14,693 nt of DNA from an uncultured Collinsella sp. (GCA_900542235.1 UQNB01000048.1:1-14693); one strand, 5' to 3'. Counted from the first letter of the stretch, positions 1-6,484 are shown. Program-made: numbers and translations. The notes: generated from the sequence alone by a model not told the origin.

Positions 1-110
1 AGATTCACCGTGACGAACTCCATGGAGCCGGCAAAGATGAAGATGCTCATGGCCAGGATGTAGAAGATGGGCAGCCCCATGCTCCGCATGAGCAGGCCGT
101 AGGATAGTCC
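1..110 (-). pseudogene. AzlC-family branched-chain amino acid exporter, 5'-truncated remnant (also cut by the window edge)
   Basis: Read on the minus strand from 110 downwards, the sequence encodes GLSYGLLMRSMGLP, then a hydrophobic stretch, then FAGSMEFVTVN. This is the hallmark early region of AzlC, the large membrane subunit of the AzlCD branched-chain amino acid exporter. In the family this block is preceded by about 25-30 residues including the start of the first membrane helix. Here the upstream in-frame codons (RQVDRLSI) do not resemble AzlC. No ATG exists upstream, and the only in-frame GTG (141-143) has no ribosome binding site and overlaps the start of the opposite gene. I infer that the 5' end was lost by a rearrangement or an assembly join near position 110-113. 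The 3' part lies outside the window, so I cannot tell whether the rest is intact. The family call is fairly sure; the pseudogene call is moderate. Confidence 0.6.
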
Positions 111-112
111 TA

Positions 113-127
113 TTGACAGCCTGTCAA
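113..127. promoter_or_regulatory. Perfect odd palindrome, possible operator for the flavoprotein cluster
   Basis: TTGACAG-C-CTGTCAA is a perfect 7-bp inverted repeat around one central base. It ends 17 nt upstream of the GTG start at 145 and just before its ribosome binding site (GGGAGG, 135-140). The size and position suit a dimeric repressor site. No convincing -10 element lies between it and the start, so any promoter would lie further left, inside the azlC remnant (TAGGAT at 100-105 is a weak candidate). The regulator is unknown. Confidence 0.35.
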
Positions 128-144
128 CTTGTCTGGGAGGCACC

Positions 145-1638
145 GTGGCAGAAACGTTTGATATCGCGGTTGTGGGCGCGGGCATCACCGGGTGTGCCAT
201 TGCGCGGCAGCTCGCGCGATTTGACCTGTCCATTTGCGTGGTCGAGGCGGCCAACGACATCGCGCTGGGCGCCTCGAAGGCCAATGGCGGCCTGGTGCAC
301 GCCGGCTACGATCCGGCGCCGGGCACGGTAAAGGCTCAGGTCAACGCCCGTGGCTGCGACCTGTACGGTGCGTGGGCTCAGGAGCTGGGCTTTCCGTTCT
401 GCCGCACCGGGTCGATGGTGTTGGGCTTTAATGACGAGGACCGCACGCATCTGGAGCAGCTGCGGTGCAACGGCCATGTCAACGGTGTTCCCGAGCTGTC
501 GATCGTCGGACCCGACCGCATCCACGAATTAGAGCCGCGTGCCAGTGCCGATGCAACGTGCGCGTTGTGGTGCCCATCGACTGGGTTTGTCGACCCGTTT
601 GAGGTCGCCATCGCTGCGCTGGAGAACGCCGTGGCCAACGGGGTGACGTTTATTCGGTCGGCTCCGGTGGAAGCAATTGAGGTTGCCGGCGGCGAGGCTA
701 CCGACGGTGCTGCGCGCTTTACGCTGGTGACGCCCGCCGGCGACGTGTGCTGCCGTTACCTGATCAACGCCGCGGGCAACGGCGCCGCGCACATCTCGCA
801 TATGGCGGGCGCCGAGGAGTTTCAGATGGTCTGGCGCCAGGGCAATATCGTGGTGCTGGACAAGGAAGCGCGTGCGCTCATGCCGCTCTACCCCGTTCCC
901 ACGCCGGTGTCCAAGGGCGTTATCGTCACGGGTACCGTACACGGCAACACCGTGATTACCGCCACGGCTGCCGTGCGCGAGCCGGGCGACACGCAGACCT
1001 ATGCAAGCGATGTGGACGCGCTACTGACCGGCGCGTGCAAGCTGGTGCCCGACCTGGACACGCGCCGCGTGGTGCGCGCGTTTGCCGGCGGGCGCCCGGT
1101 CATTAAGGGGACGAACGACTTCTTTATTGGTCAGTCGGCCGTGGTGCCAGGGCTGTTTCAAGCGGCAGGCATTCAGTCGCCGGGCGTGGCGAGTGCGCCA
1201 GCCATCGCCGAGCGTATGGGGCACGTGATGCGCGAGGCGGGCGTTGCTTTGCGCGAGCGAGCCGATTGGGATCCGGTTCGCCGCGCGCCGGACGACTTTG
1301 ACCGTGTGCCGCTTGCGCGCAAGCAGGAGCTCATTGAGTCCGACCCTGCATGGGGGCAGATCGTCTGCCGCTGCGAGACGGTGCCCGAGGCCGAGATTGT
1401 TGCCGCGATTCGACGCCGCCCGGGTGCGGTTTCGGTCGAGGGCGTCAAACGCCGCTGCCGCGCGGGCATGGGCCGCTGCCAGAGCGGCTTTTGCCAGAGC
1501 CGCGTGGTGGCGATTCTAGCCCGCGAGCTGGGGTGTGACCCCAGCGAGGTGCTGTTGGAGGACACCGGCTCGTGGCTCGTTGAGGGACCTTTGAAGGGGG
1601 GGGGTGCGCTAGGATGGCGGAATTCAAATCGAGCGTGA
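145..1638 (+). CDS. glpA: GlpA-like FAD-dependent dehydrogenase with C-terminal BFD [2Fe-2S] domain
   Basis: This 497-residue flavoprotein has an N-terminal Rossmann FAD motif (GAGITG, residues 11-16) followed by a DAO-type oxidoreductase fold to about residue 390. The C-terminal BFD-like [2Fe-2S] domain has C408 and C410 in CRCE, then C445 and C450 in the GMGRC/GFC segment (C438 is an additional cysteine). This DAO plus BFD arrangement is typical of anaerobic glycerol-3-phosphate dehydrogenase subunit A. L-2-hydroxyglutarate or other 2-hydroxyacid oxidation is an alternative. The protein is somewhat shorter than E. coli GlpA. The GTG start is supported by GGGAGG four bases upstream. The gene overlaps the next flavoprotein gene by 25 bases, so the two are translationally coupled. 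The last codons pass through nine consecutive G residues (1596-1604), where a one-base change would alter the C-terminus or fuse the two genes. The substrate is inferred, not shown. Confidence 0.85.
   Translation: MAETFDIAVVGAGITGCAIARQLARFDLSICVVEAANDIALGASKANGGLVHAGYDPAPGTVKAQVNARGCDLYGAWAQELGFPFCRTGSMVLGFNDEDRTHLEQLRCNGHVNGVPELSIVGPDRIHELEPRASADATCALWCPSTGFVDPFEVAIAALENAVANGVTFIRSAPVEAIEVAGGEATDGAARFTLVTPAGDVCCRYLINAAGNGAAHISHMAGAEEFQMVWRQGNIVVLDKEARALMPLYPVPTPVSKGVIVTGTVHGNTVITATAAVREPGDTQTYASDVDALLTGACKLVPDLDTRRVVRAFAGGRPVIKGTNDFFIGQSAVVPGLFQAAGIQSPGVASAPAIAERMGHVMREAGVALRERADWDPVRRAPDDFDRVPLARKQELIESDPAWGQIVCRCETVPEAEIVAAIRRRPGAVSVEGVKRRCRAGMGRCQSGFCQSRVVAILARELGCDPSEVLLEDTGSWLVEGPLKGGGALGWRNSNRA
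1596..1604 (+). repeat. Nine-G homopolymer tract in the glpA/oxidoreductase overlap
   Basis: Nine consecutive G residues lie inside the last codons of the GlpA-like gene and 9 bases before the ATG of the next gene (1614), where they can also serve as its ribosome binding site. With nine G the first gene ends at 1638. With ten G it reads in frame straight into the second gene with no stop between. With eight G it stops at 1610-1612 (TAG). The tract is long enough to be slippage-prone, and also prone to sequencing error. Confidence 0.8.
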
Positions 1639-2960
1639 TTGATAGCGATACCGTTGAGGCAGTCCCCACGCAGGCCTTCGACGTGGTCGTTATCGGCGGC
1701 GGACCTGCCGGCATGGCGGCCGCGCTTGCCGCGCATAAGGCCGGCGCGTGCGTGGCCATCGTGGAGCGCGAGCAGCACTTGGGCGGCATCCTGCGCCAGT
1801 GCATCCACCCCGGTTTTGGCCTTTCGCACTTCAAGCAGGAGCTCACCGGCCCCGAGTACGCGCAGCGCTTTATCGACCAGGTGCTCGCGACCAACATTGC
1901 GCTGTTCTTGGACAGCATGGTGCTTGGGGTTGATTCGGACGAGTCCACGGAAGACGCCGCGGTCCACACTGTCACGCTCATGAGCCCCACCAGCATGCTG
2001 CAGCTCACCGGACGTGCGGTCGTCCTTGCCATGGGCTGCCGCGAGCGCACCCGCAGCGAGATCAAGATTCCCGGCAGCCGCCCTGCCGGCGTGTTTACGG
2101 CCGGCTTGGCGCAGCGATACATCAATATCGAAAACCTCAAACCCGGCTCGCGAGCCGTCATCTTGGGGTCGGGTGACATCGGGCTTATCATGGCGCGCCG
2201 CTGCACACTTGAGGGGATTTCAGTCGAGGGCGTGTACGAGCTCATGCCGTACGCCAACGGCCTGCGCCGCAACGTCAAGAACTGCCTGGACGACTTTGGC
2301 ATTCCGCTGCATCTGTCTACCACGGTCACGCGCGTGATTGGGCACGATCGCGTGGAGGCCGTCGAAGTGAGCCAGGTCGACGAGCATCTGGCGCCCATTG
2401 CCGGGACGCAGCGCATCGTTCCGTGCGACACGCTACTGCTTTCGGTGGGATTGATTCCCGAGAACGAGCTTTCGGTTGCCGCAGGCGTGGAACTTGACCC
2501 GCGCACGCGCGGCGCCGTAGTGGACCAGAGTCTGCAGACGGGTGTGCCGGGCATCTTTGCCTGCGGCAACGTGCTACACGTGCACGACCTGGCCGACAAC
2601 GTGACGACCGAGTCCGAGAGGGCTGGCGCAACTGCAGCGGCGTACGCGCTGGGAACCGGCGCGGGCGCCGTTCCGGAGTGCGAGCTCACCGTCTCCCCTG
2701 CTGGAATTGCGGGATACGCGCTGCCTGGACGCATTACGGCCGTGGCGCTCACCAAACTCAACTTCCGCGTGCGCCGGCCAGTCGATGCCGCCTGCGTGAG
2801 GATCTTGGCCGACGGCGAAGAACTATTCGCCGGCAAGGTCCGCGCGTTTAAGCCGAGCGTTATGGAAAGCTTCCCGCTGCCGGCAAAGGTGATTCAACGC
2901 GCACTCGACCTGGGTGCCAGCGAAATCGTCCTGTCCGTCGATCCCTTTGAGGAGGCATAG
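1614..2960 (+). CDS. FAD/NAD(P)-dependent oxidoreductase, second subunit of the GlpA-like complex
   Basis: This 448-residue pyridine nucleotide-disulfide-type flavoprotein has a first dinucleotide motif at residues 28-33 (GGGPAG). A characteristic C63 follows in LRQCIHPGFG, with MGCRER around C142. A second Rossmann motif (GSGDIG, residues 185-190) is for NAD(P) or a second FAD. The late CGNVLH segment (C317) contacts flavin in this family. The family pairs with BFD-containing GlpA/HcnC-like dehydrogenases and is thought to pass electrons between the substrate flavin, iron-sulfur centre and an acceptor. The fold is not E. coli GlpB, although the role may be similar. The ATG start overlaps the upstream gene by 25 bases, with a G-rich ribosome binding site. 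The stop is followed after three bases by the DUF1667 gene. A subunit role in the same complex is inferred from this coupling. Confidence 0.85.
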   Translation: MAEFKSSVIDSDTVEAVPTQAFDVVVIGGGPAGMAAALAAHKAGACVAIVEREQHLGGILRQCIHPGFGLSHFKQELTGPEYAQRFIDQVLATNIALFLDSMVLGVDSDESTEDAAVHTVTLMSPTSMLQLTGRAVVLAMGCRERTRSEIKIPGSRPAGVFTAGLAQRYINIENLKPGSRAVILGSGDIGLIMARRCTLEGISVEGVYELMPYANGLRRNVKNCLDDFGIPLHLSTTVTRVIGHDRVEAVEVSQVDEHLAPIAGTQRIVPCDTLLLSVGLIPENELSVAAGVELDPRTRGAVVDQSLQTGVPGIFACGNVLHVHDLADNVTTESERAGATAAAYALGTGAGAVPECELTVSPAGIAGYALPGRITAVALTKLNFRVRRPVDAACVRILADGEELFAGKVRAFKPSVMESFPLPAKVIQRALDLGASEIVLSVDPFEEA

Positions 2961-2963
2961 CTC

Positions 2964-3374
2964 ATGAGTACGAATGTGACCGAGACGCTGCAGTTCAACT
3001 GCACCACCTGCCCATCCGAGTGCCTCCTGACCGTGGAGGTCGAGCGCAGCGCAGACGGCGCCGTGGTAGAGGTGCGCTCCGTGACCGGCAACAGCTGCCC
3101 GCGTGGCGACACGTTCGCGCATCAAGAGCTCACCTGCCCCATGCGCGTGCTCACTACCACCGTGGCCGTATCCGGCGGCGATGAAACACTGCTGCCCGTG
3201 CGCACGGCCGAAGCCATCCCGCTGGCACTCCACGCCCAAGCCATGGACCTCCTACGCGGCCTAGTCGTCGATGCCCCCATCCGCATGGGCGACGTCGTGC
3301 TGGAAGACCTTCTCGACACGAGCGTCAACCTCATCGCCAGCATGGACATCGACCCAGCCCAAGTAGCTAATTGA
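2964..3374 (+). CDS. DUF1667 cysteine-rich protein, likely third subunit of the dehydrogenase complex
   Basis: This 136-residue protein has the DUF1667 pattern: an N-terminal cluster C13-x2-C16-x3-C20, then C45 in NSCPRG and C58 in LTCPMR, followed by VLTTTV and a C-terminal helical segment. The spaced cysteines suggest a metal or iron-sulfur centre, which is an inference. DUF1667 genes regularly sit beside GlpA-like and pyridine-nucleotide flavoprotein genes in anaerobes, where they may stand in for the GlpC electron-transfer subunit. The ribosome binding site GAGGAGG (2949-2955) lies inside the preceding gene's last codons, and the ATG comes 3 bases after that gene's stop. The last codons (V-A-N-stop) fall inside the left 33-nt inverted repeat of the following repeat block. 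The native C-terminus may therefore have been replaced when that sequence arrived. Confidence 0.85.
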   Translation: MSTNVTETLQFNCTTCPSECLLTVEVERSADGAVVEVRSVTGNSCPRGDTFAHQELTCPMRVLTTTVAVSGGDETLLPVRTAEAIPLALHAQAMDLLRGLVVDAPIRMGDVVLEDLLDTSVNLIASMDIDPAQVAN

Positions 3375-3424
3375 GGACGGGGCTCTTTTAGCTACCCCGC
3401 CATCCACCCCGCCCCTCCTCAATT
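3369..3424. repeat. Hairpin overlapping the DUF1667 stop codon
   Basis: AATTGAGGACGGGGC (3369-3383) pairs with GCCCCTCCTCAATT (3411-3424), giving a 14-bp stem with one bulged C. The stop codon of the DUF1667 gene (3372-3374) lies in the left arm. The stem could act as a transcript 3' end, but no T-run follows, so an intrinsic terminator is not demonstrated. Confidence 0.5.
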
Positions 3425-3485
3425 GCGGTGAAATACGGACTGTTATTCGGCTCTAGGCCGCCTAAAAGTCCGCATTTCACCACAA
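3423..3485. repeat. Palindromic repeat, TTGCGGTGAAATA family, copy 1
   Basis: The arms are 3423-3441 (TTGCGGTGAAATACGGACT) and 3467-3485, with 17 of 19 positions complementary. Both mismatches become G-U wobbles in a minus-strand transcript. The outer 13 bases recur in the repeat at 5028-5094 while the inner bases differ. This is how a dispersed family of small palindromes looks. Confidence 0.65.
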
Positions 3486-3529
3486 CTTCTTTGATAATCG
3501 CGTATTTGGCTGTCACTCGGTTAGTGCCA

Positions 3530-3689
3530 TTTCAAAACTATGCCGGATTACGGGACTGATTCGGAGACCCCCATCCATACCGGCATTTTTCGATTTTTGA
3601 TAAGCCGTCTACCTGCGGTTTTAATTTCGCGATTTTTCCCATGGTCAAGTAATACAGGTCCAGCCCCGTAATCCGCCATACTTTTGAAA
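3530..3689. repeat. Long-range inverted repeat, 29-nt arms
   Basis: The left arm 3530-3558 begins TTTCAAAACTATG and ends TTACGGGACTG. The right arm 3661-3689 is its reverse complement at 26 of 29 positions. The 102-nt interior contains AT-rich stretches and no recognisable gene. A short minus-strand reading frame crosses it but reads through both repeat arms. Confidence 0.6.
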
Positions 3690-3743
3690 CCAGCCCATTT
3701 GGAACGGGCCTCTTATGACTACTTTTGCCCCAACGTTCGCTCA

Positions 3744-3821
3744 AATGATTTTTCTGGGACGGGGATTAAATAATCATTCGGCACCCAATGATTATTTAAT
3801 CCCCGTCCCAGAAAAATCATT
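3744..3821. repeat. Perfect 35-bp inverted repeat with 8-nt loop
   Basis: Positions 3744-3778 and 3787-3821 are exact reverse complements over all 35 bases, with loop CGGCACCC (3779-3786). Each arm also starts AATGATT and ends AATCATT, so AATGATT/AATCATT occurs four times in 78 bases. The middle of the arm, GGGACGGGGATTAAATAATC, shares GGGACGGGG with the outer 33-nt repeats. A stem this long and perfect is unusual between housekeeping genes. It implies recent arrival, active maintenance or gene conversion. Confidence 0.85.
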
Positions 3822-3859
3822 CCGCATGTTAGACGTAGCTAAAATAGCCCCGTCCCAAA

Positions 3860-3887
3860 TTGACTACGCCGGCATTGGGGATACCAT
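3860..3887 (+). promoter_or_regulatory. Candidate promoter for the Xaa-Pro peptidase gene
   Basis: TTGACT (3860-3865, five of six consensus -35 bases) is separated by 16 bases from TACCAT (3882-3887, four of six -10 bases). This is about 28 bases upstream of the ATG at 3915. The -35 lies in the right-hand 33-nt inverted repeat, so the repeat block may supply part of the promoter. The call rests on hexamer matching only. Confidence 0.35.
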
Positions 3888-3914
3888 GGTGGCAACCTAG
3901 CGAAAGGATGTTTC

Positions 3915-5003
3915 ATGGCACATATCGATGACCAGCGTGTGGCGCGCGTGCTCGATGCGCTCGAGGCTCAGCACCCCGGTGCACAGCTGCTCGTAAACGA
4001 CCCGTGGTCGATTTATTACCTGACCGGCTTTTATGCCGATATGTTCGAGCGTTTTTGCGGCGTGCTGCTCGCGCGCAACGCCGAGCCAGTGATCCTGGTC
4101 AACGCGCTGCATCAGCTGCCCGAGTATGATAATGCGCGCGTTGCCTACCATAACGATACTGACGTCGTGGCCGACGCCATCGCTCGCGAGGTCGATCCGA
4201 CCAAACCGCTCGGCATCGACACCGTCATGCGCTCCGGCTTTTTGATGCCGCTCATGGAGCGCCACGCCGCCAGCGAGTTTTTCCTGGGCGACTTTGCCGT
4301 CACCGCCGCGCGCACCCACAAGGATGCCGCCGAGCAGGAGCTTATGCGCATGTCCTCGGCAGCCAACGACACCGTGATGGCCGACGCGATCAAGCTCGTC
4401 CACGAAGGCGTGACGGAGCGCGAAATTGCCGATCAGATGCTCGGTCTGTACCGCAAGCACGGCTGCGAGGGCTTTAGCTTTCCGCCGATCGTGAGCTTTG
4501 GCGCCAACGCCGGCGACCCGCATCACGAACCCGACGATACCGTGCTCAAGCATGGCGACGTGGTGCTATTCGACATTGGCGGACGCCATCGCAACTACTG
4601 CTCGGACATGACGCGCACGTTCTTTTGGGGCGAGCCGGACGAGGAGACGGCGCGCATCTACGATATCGTGCGCCGCGCCAACGAGGCCGCCGAGGCGCTC
4701 ATCGCACCGGGCGTGCGCATGTGCGACCTGGACCGTGCCGCGCGCGACGTGATTGAGGACGCGGGCTACGGCAAGTACTTTACGCATCGCCTGGGCCACT
4801 CGATCGGCCTGCAGGACCACGAGCCGGGCGACGTTTCCCTTGTCAACGAGCAGGTCGTAGAGCCGGGCATGACGTTCTCTATCGAGCCGGGCATCTACCT
4901 CCCCGGCCGCACCGGCGTCCGCATCGAGGACCTGTGCCTGGTTACCGAGTCCGGCGTCGAGATCCTCAACGCCTACCCCCACGACCCAGTCAGCCTAGAC
5001 TAG
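3915..5003 (+). CDS. M24-family Xaa-Pro peptidase (aminopeptidase P / prolidase type)
   Basis: This 362-residue cytoplasmic metallopeptidase has a creatinase-like N-terminal domain (about 1-130) and a pita-bread M24 catalytic domain (about 135-355). All five dimetal ligands are present: D220 in FDIGG, D231 in CSDMTRT, H295 in RLGHSIG, E324 in SIEPG and E338 in RIEDL. The family removes residues next to proline from peptides or dipeptides. Aminopeptidase (PepP-like) and dipeptidase (PepQ-like) activity cannot be separated from sequence, although the length fits the PepQ-like group. The ATG is preceded by GAAAGGA (3902-3908) at six bases. The gene stands alone after a repeat-rich gap and converges on folC. 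A palindromic repeat fills the 105-bp interval after its stop. Confidence 0.9.
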   Translation: MAHIDDQRVARVLDALEAQHPGAQLLVNDPWSIYYLTGFYADMFERFCGVLLARNAEPVILVNALHQLPEYDNARVAYHNDTDVVADAIAREVDPTKPLGIDTVMRSGFLMPLMERHAASEFFLGDFAVTAARTHKDAAEQELMRMSSAANDTVMADAIKLVHEGVTEREIADQMLGLYRKHGCEGFSFPPIVSFGANAGDPHHEPDDTVLKHGDVVLFDIGGRHRNYCSDMTRTFFWGEPDEETARIYDIVRRANEAAEALIAPGVRMCDLDRAARDVIEDAGYGKYFTHRLGHSIGLQDHEPGDVSLVNEQVVEPGMTFSIEPGIYLPGRTGVRIEDLCLVTESGVEILNAYPHDPVSLD

Positions 5004-5027
5004 CCTGGTCCCCAAGCCCCCAAACTA

Positions 5028-5094
5028 AGTTGCGGTGGAATAGTTCCTGGATGGGCTGCTAGAACCCAAAAACAGGAACTATTTCACCGCAACT
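5028..5094. repeat. Palindromic repeat, TTGCGGTGAAATA family, copy 2, between convergent genes
   Basis: The arms 5028-5049 and 5073-5094 are complementary at 21 of 22 positions. The single mismatch is a G-U wobble in plus-strand RNA. The outer TTGCGGTG(G/A)AATA matches the repeat at 3423-3485, while the inner AGTTCCTG differs. It sits between the ends of the peptidase gene (5003) and folC (5109), so it could also end transcripts from both sides, but no T-run adjoins the stem. Confidence 0.7.
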
Positions 5095-5108
5095 GATGAG
5101 GGAATGGG

Positions 5109-6467
5109 TTAGCGGAGCAGGCCCGCTACTTCGCCGGCCAGGGTGATGGTGCCGGCTGCTACGAAAGGCTCGCCCGCGGCATCGAGGGCTGCGAGGGCCT
5201 CGGATACGCTGGGATACACACCCGCGAGCTTATCGGCGTCCACCAGGGCAGCGAGCTCCTCCGCCGGCAGCGCGCGGTCGGAATCGGTCTGAGTCACAAC
5301 CACGCGCGGGAAAGCCGGGATCAACACGTCGACGATGCCCGCCACGTCCTTGTCGGCCAGCGCGGCGCACAGCAGCGTGGGGCGGTTCTCCACGCACGGA
5401 TCGATCTCGTCCAGTGCGCTCACAAAGTTCTCGCAGCTCTGGGGGTTATGACAGGCATCAATCAGCTTGAGCGGATCGGTCCCCAGCACGTCAAATCGGC
5501 CCGGCGTGGGGCAGCCCATAAGCGAAGCGTCGAGCGCCTCATGGTCGAGCTCGCGACCCAAATACCCCTCGCACAGCATAATCGCGCACGCAGCATTCTG
5601 CGGCTGATAGGCCGGCTTAACCATGCTCGACGTATAAATCGCACGCGGCGTGGTGCAGCTAAACTCCACCGTATCGCCCACGTGTGCCGGAAGTTTGGTC
5701 GTCGTATGGCTCACCACGAGCGGCACAGCGCCGCACTCTCGGCAACGGGCATCCATCACACGCTGAACGCTCGGCTCATGCGTGCCCTCGCCCAGCACAA
5801 CCAGGCGCCCGGGTTTGATGACCGCGGCCTTCTCCCCCGCAATGGCCTCGAGCGTGTCGCCCAAAATACGCGTGTGATCGAGCCCAATGCCCGTAATGGC
5901 AACGGCGACGGGATCGGTCGCACTCGTGGCGTCCCAACGGCCGCCCATGCCAACCTCGAGCACGGCAACATCCACGCGAGCCTCGGCAAACACCACAAGA
6001 GCAGCAGCCGTCAGCAGATCAAACGGCGTGATGGTATAGGCGCGCTCCCCCGCCGCCACACGACGGGCATTCACGCGATGCCCCGCCTCGACGGCGGCAG
6101 AAACGCCACGAGCAAAGGCCTCATCGCTCACGACGCGCCCATCGACCTCCATGCGCTCGGGATAGCGCACAAGCTGCGGAGACGCATACAGTGCGGTCTT
6201 TAACCCCTCAACACGAAGGATGGCAGCCGAAAAACGCGTGGTCGAAGTCTTGCCATTGGTACCAGCAACCTGAATGCAATCGAAATACTCGTCCGGACGT
6301 CCCAGCTCATCGAGCATATCGACAACCGTCTCGAGCAGCGGCCCAGCATCCCCAGAAATCCGCCCCGTATCAGCAGCCAGCCCAACAGCCTCACCAAACG
6401 AAAGCAAATCAAACTCAAAAGGAACGGTATACAAGCCGGAACGCTTAGGCATTTTTAGAACCGCCAT
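5109..6467 (-). CDS. folC: Bifunctional folylpolyglutamate synthase / dihydrofolate synthase
   Basis: This 452-residue Mur-ligase-family enzyme adds glutamate to folates in the cytoplasm using ATP. Visible motifs are the P-loop GTNGKTS (69-75), then YASPQLVRYPERMEVDG (the folate loop, with Q where SPHL is usual). Next come LEVGMGGRWDATS, GLDHTRILGDTLEAIAGEK, and in the C-terminal domain GRFDVL and DACHNPQ (usually D-GAHNP). The length is normal. The ATG at 6467 has no Shine-Dalgarno sequence and lies only about 10 bases after a probable transcription start, so leaderless-like initiation is likely. M6 at 6452 is a weaker alternative. It lies downstream of valS on the same strand, an order seen in many Gram-positives. 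A 231-bp gap with its own -10 suggests at least partly independent transcription. Confidence 0.93.
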   Translation of the reverse strand: MAVLKMPKRSGLYTVPFEFDLLSFGEAVGLAADTGRISGDAGPLLETVVDMLDELGRPDEYFDCIQVAGTNGKTSTTRFSAAILRVEGLKTALYASPQLVRYPERMEVDGRVVSDEAFARGVSAAVEAGHRVNARRVAAGERAYTITPFDLLTAAALVVFAEARVDVAVLEVGMGGRWDATSATDPVAVAITGIGLDHTRILGDTLEAIAGEKAAVIKPGRLVVLGEGTHEPSVQRVMDARCRECGAVPLVVSHTTTKLPAHVGDTVEFSCTTPRAIYTSSMVKPAYQPQNAACAIMLCEGYLGRELDHEALDASLMGCPTPGRFDVLGTDPLKLIDACHNPQSCENFVSALDEIDPCVENRPTLLCAALADKDVAGIVDVLIPAFPRVVVTQTDSDRALPAEELAALVDADKLAGVYPSVSEALAALDAAGEPFVAAGTITLAGEVAGLLR

Positions 6468-6484
6468 TCATAGAAAAATAAAAC

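Larger units (their letters stand above)
3363..3867. repeat. 505-bp noncoding block bounded by 33-nt imperfect inverted repeats (MITE-like composite)
   Basis: This stretch has no convincing gene. Its ends, 3363-3395 and 3835-3867, are inverted copies of each other and match at 28 of 33 positions by hand alignment. Both contain GTAGCTAAA-like ends and a GGGACGGGGCT-like core. Between them lie four further inverted repeats (3369-3424, 3423-3485, 3530-3689, 3744-3821). The interior is visibly more AT-rich than the coding DNA on either side. I see no clear target-site duplication (AA on the left, GC on the right) and no transposase. It could be a nonautonomous element or several small palindromic repeats that accumulated at one permissive spot. 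Confidence 0.55.

Noticed and set aside
3538..3744. 68-residue minus-strand reading frame in the repeat block
   Set aside because: It runs through both arms of the 3530-3689 inverted repeat and has no ribosome binding site or recognisable domain. It is kept as a finding but not annotated as a gene.
3363..5094. CRISPR array or phage/transposase genes around the repeat-rich intervals
   Set aside because: The repeats are inverted rather than regularly spaced direct repeats, and no Cas, integrase or transposase frame is present in the window.
6445..6471. Eight-residue open frame (ATG at 6469-6471) overlapping the folC start
   Set aside because: No ribosome binding site and out of frame with folC. 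Leader-peptide function cannot be supported.
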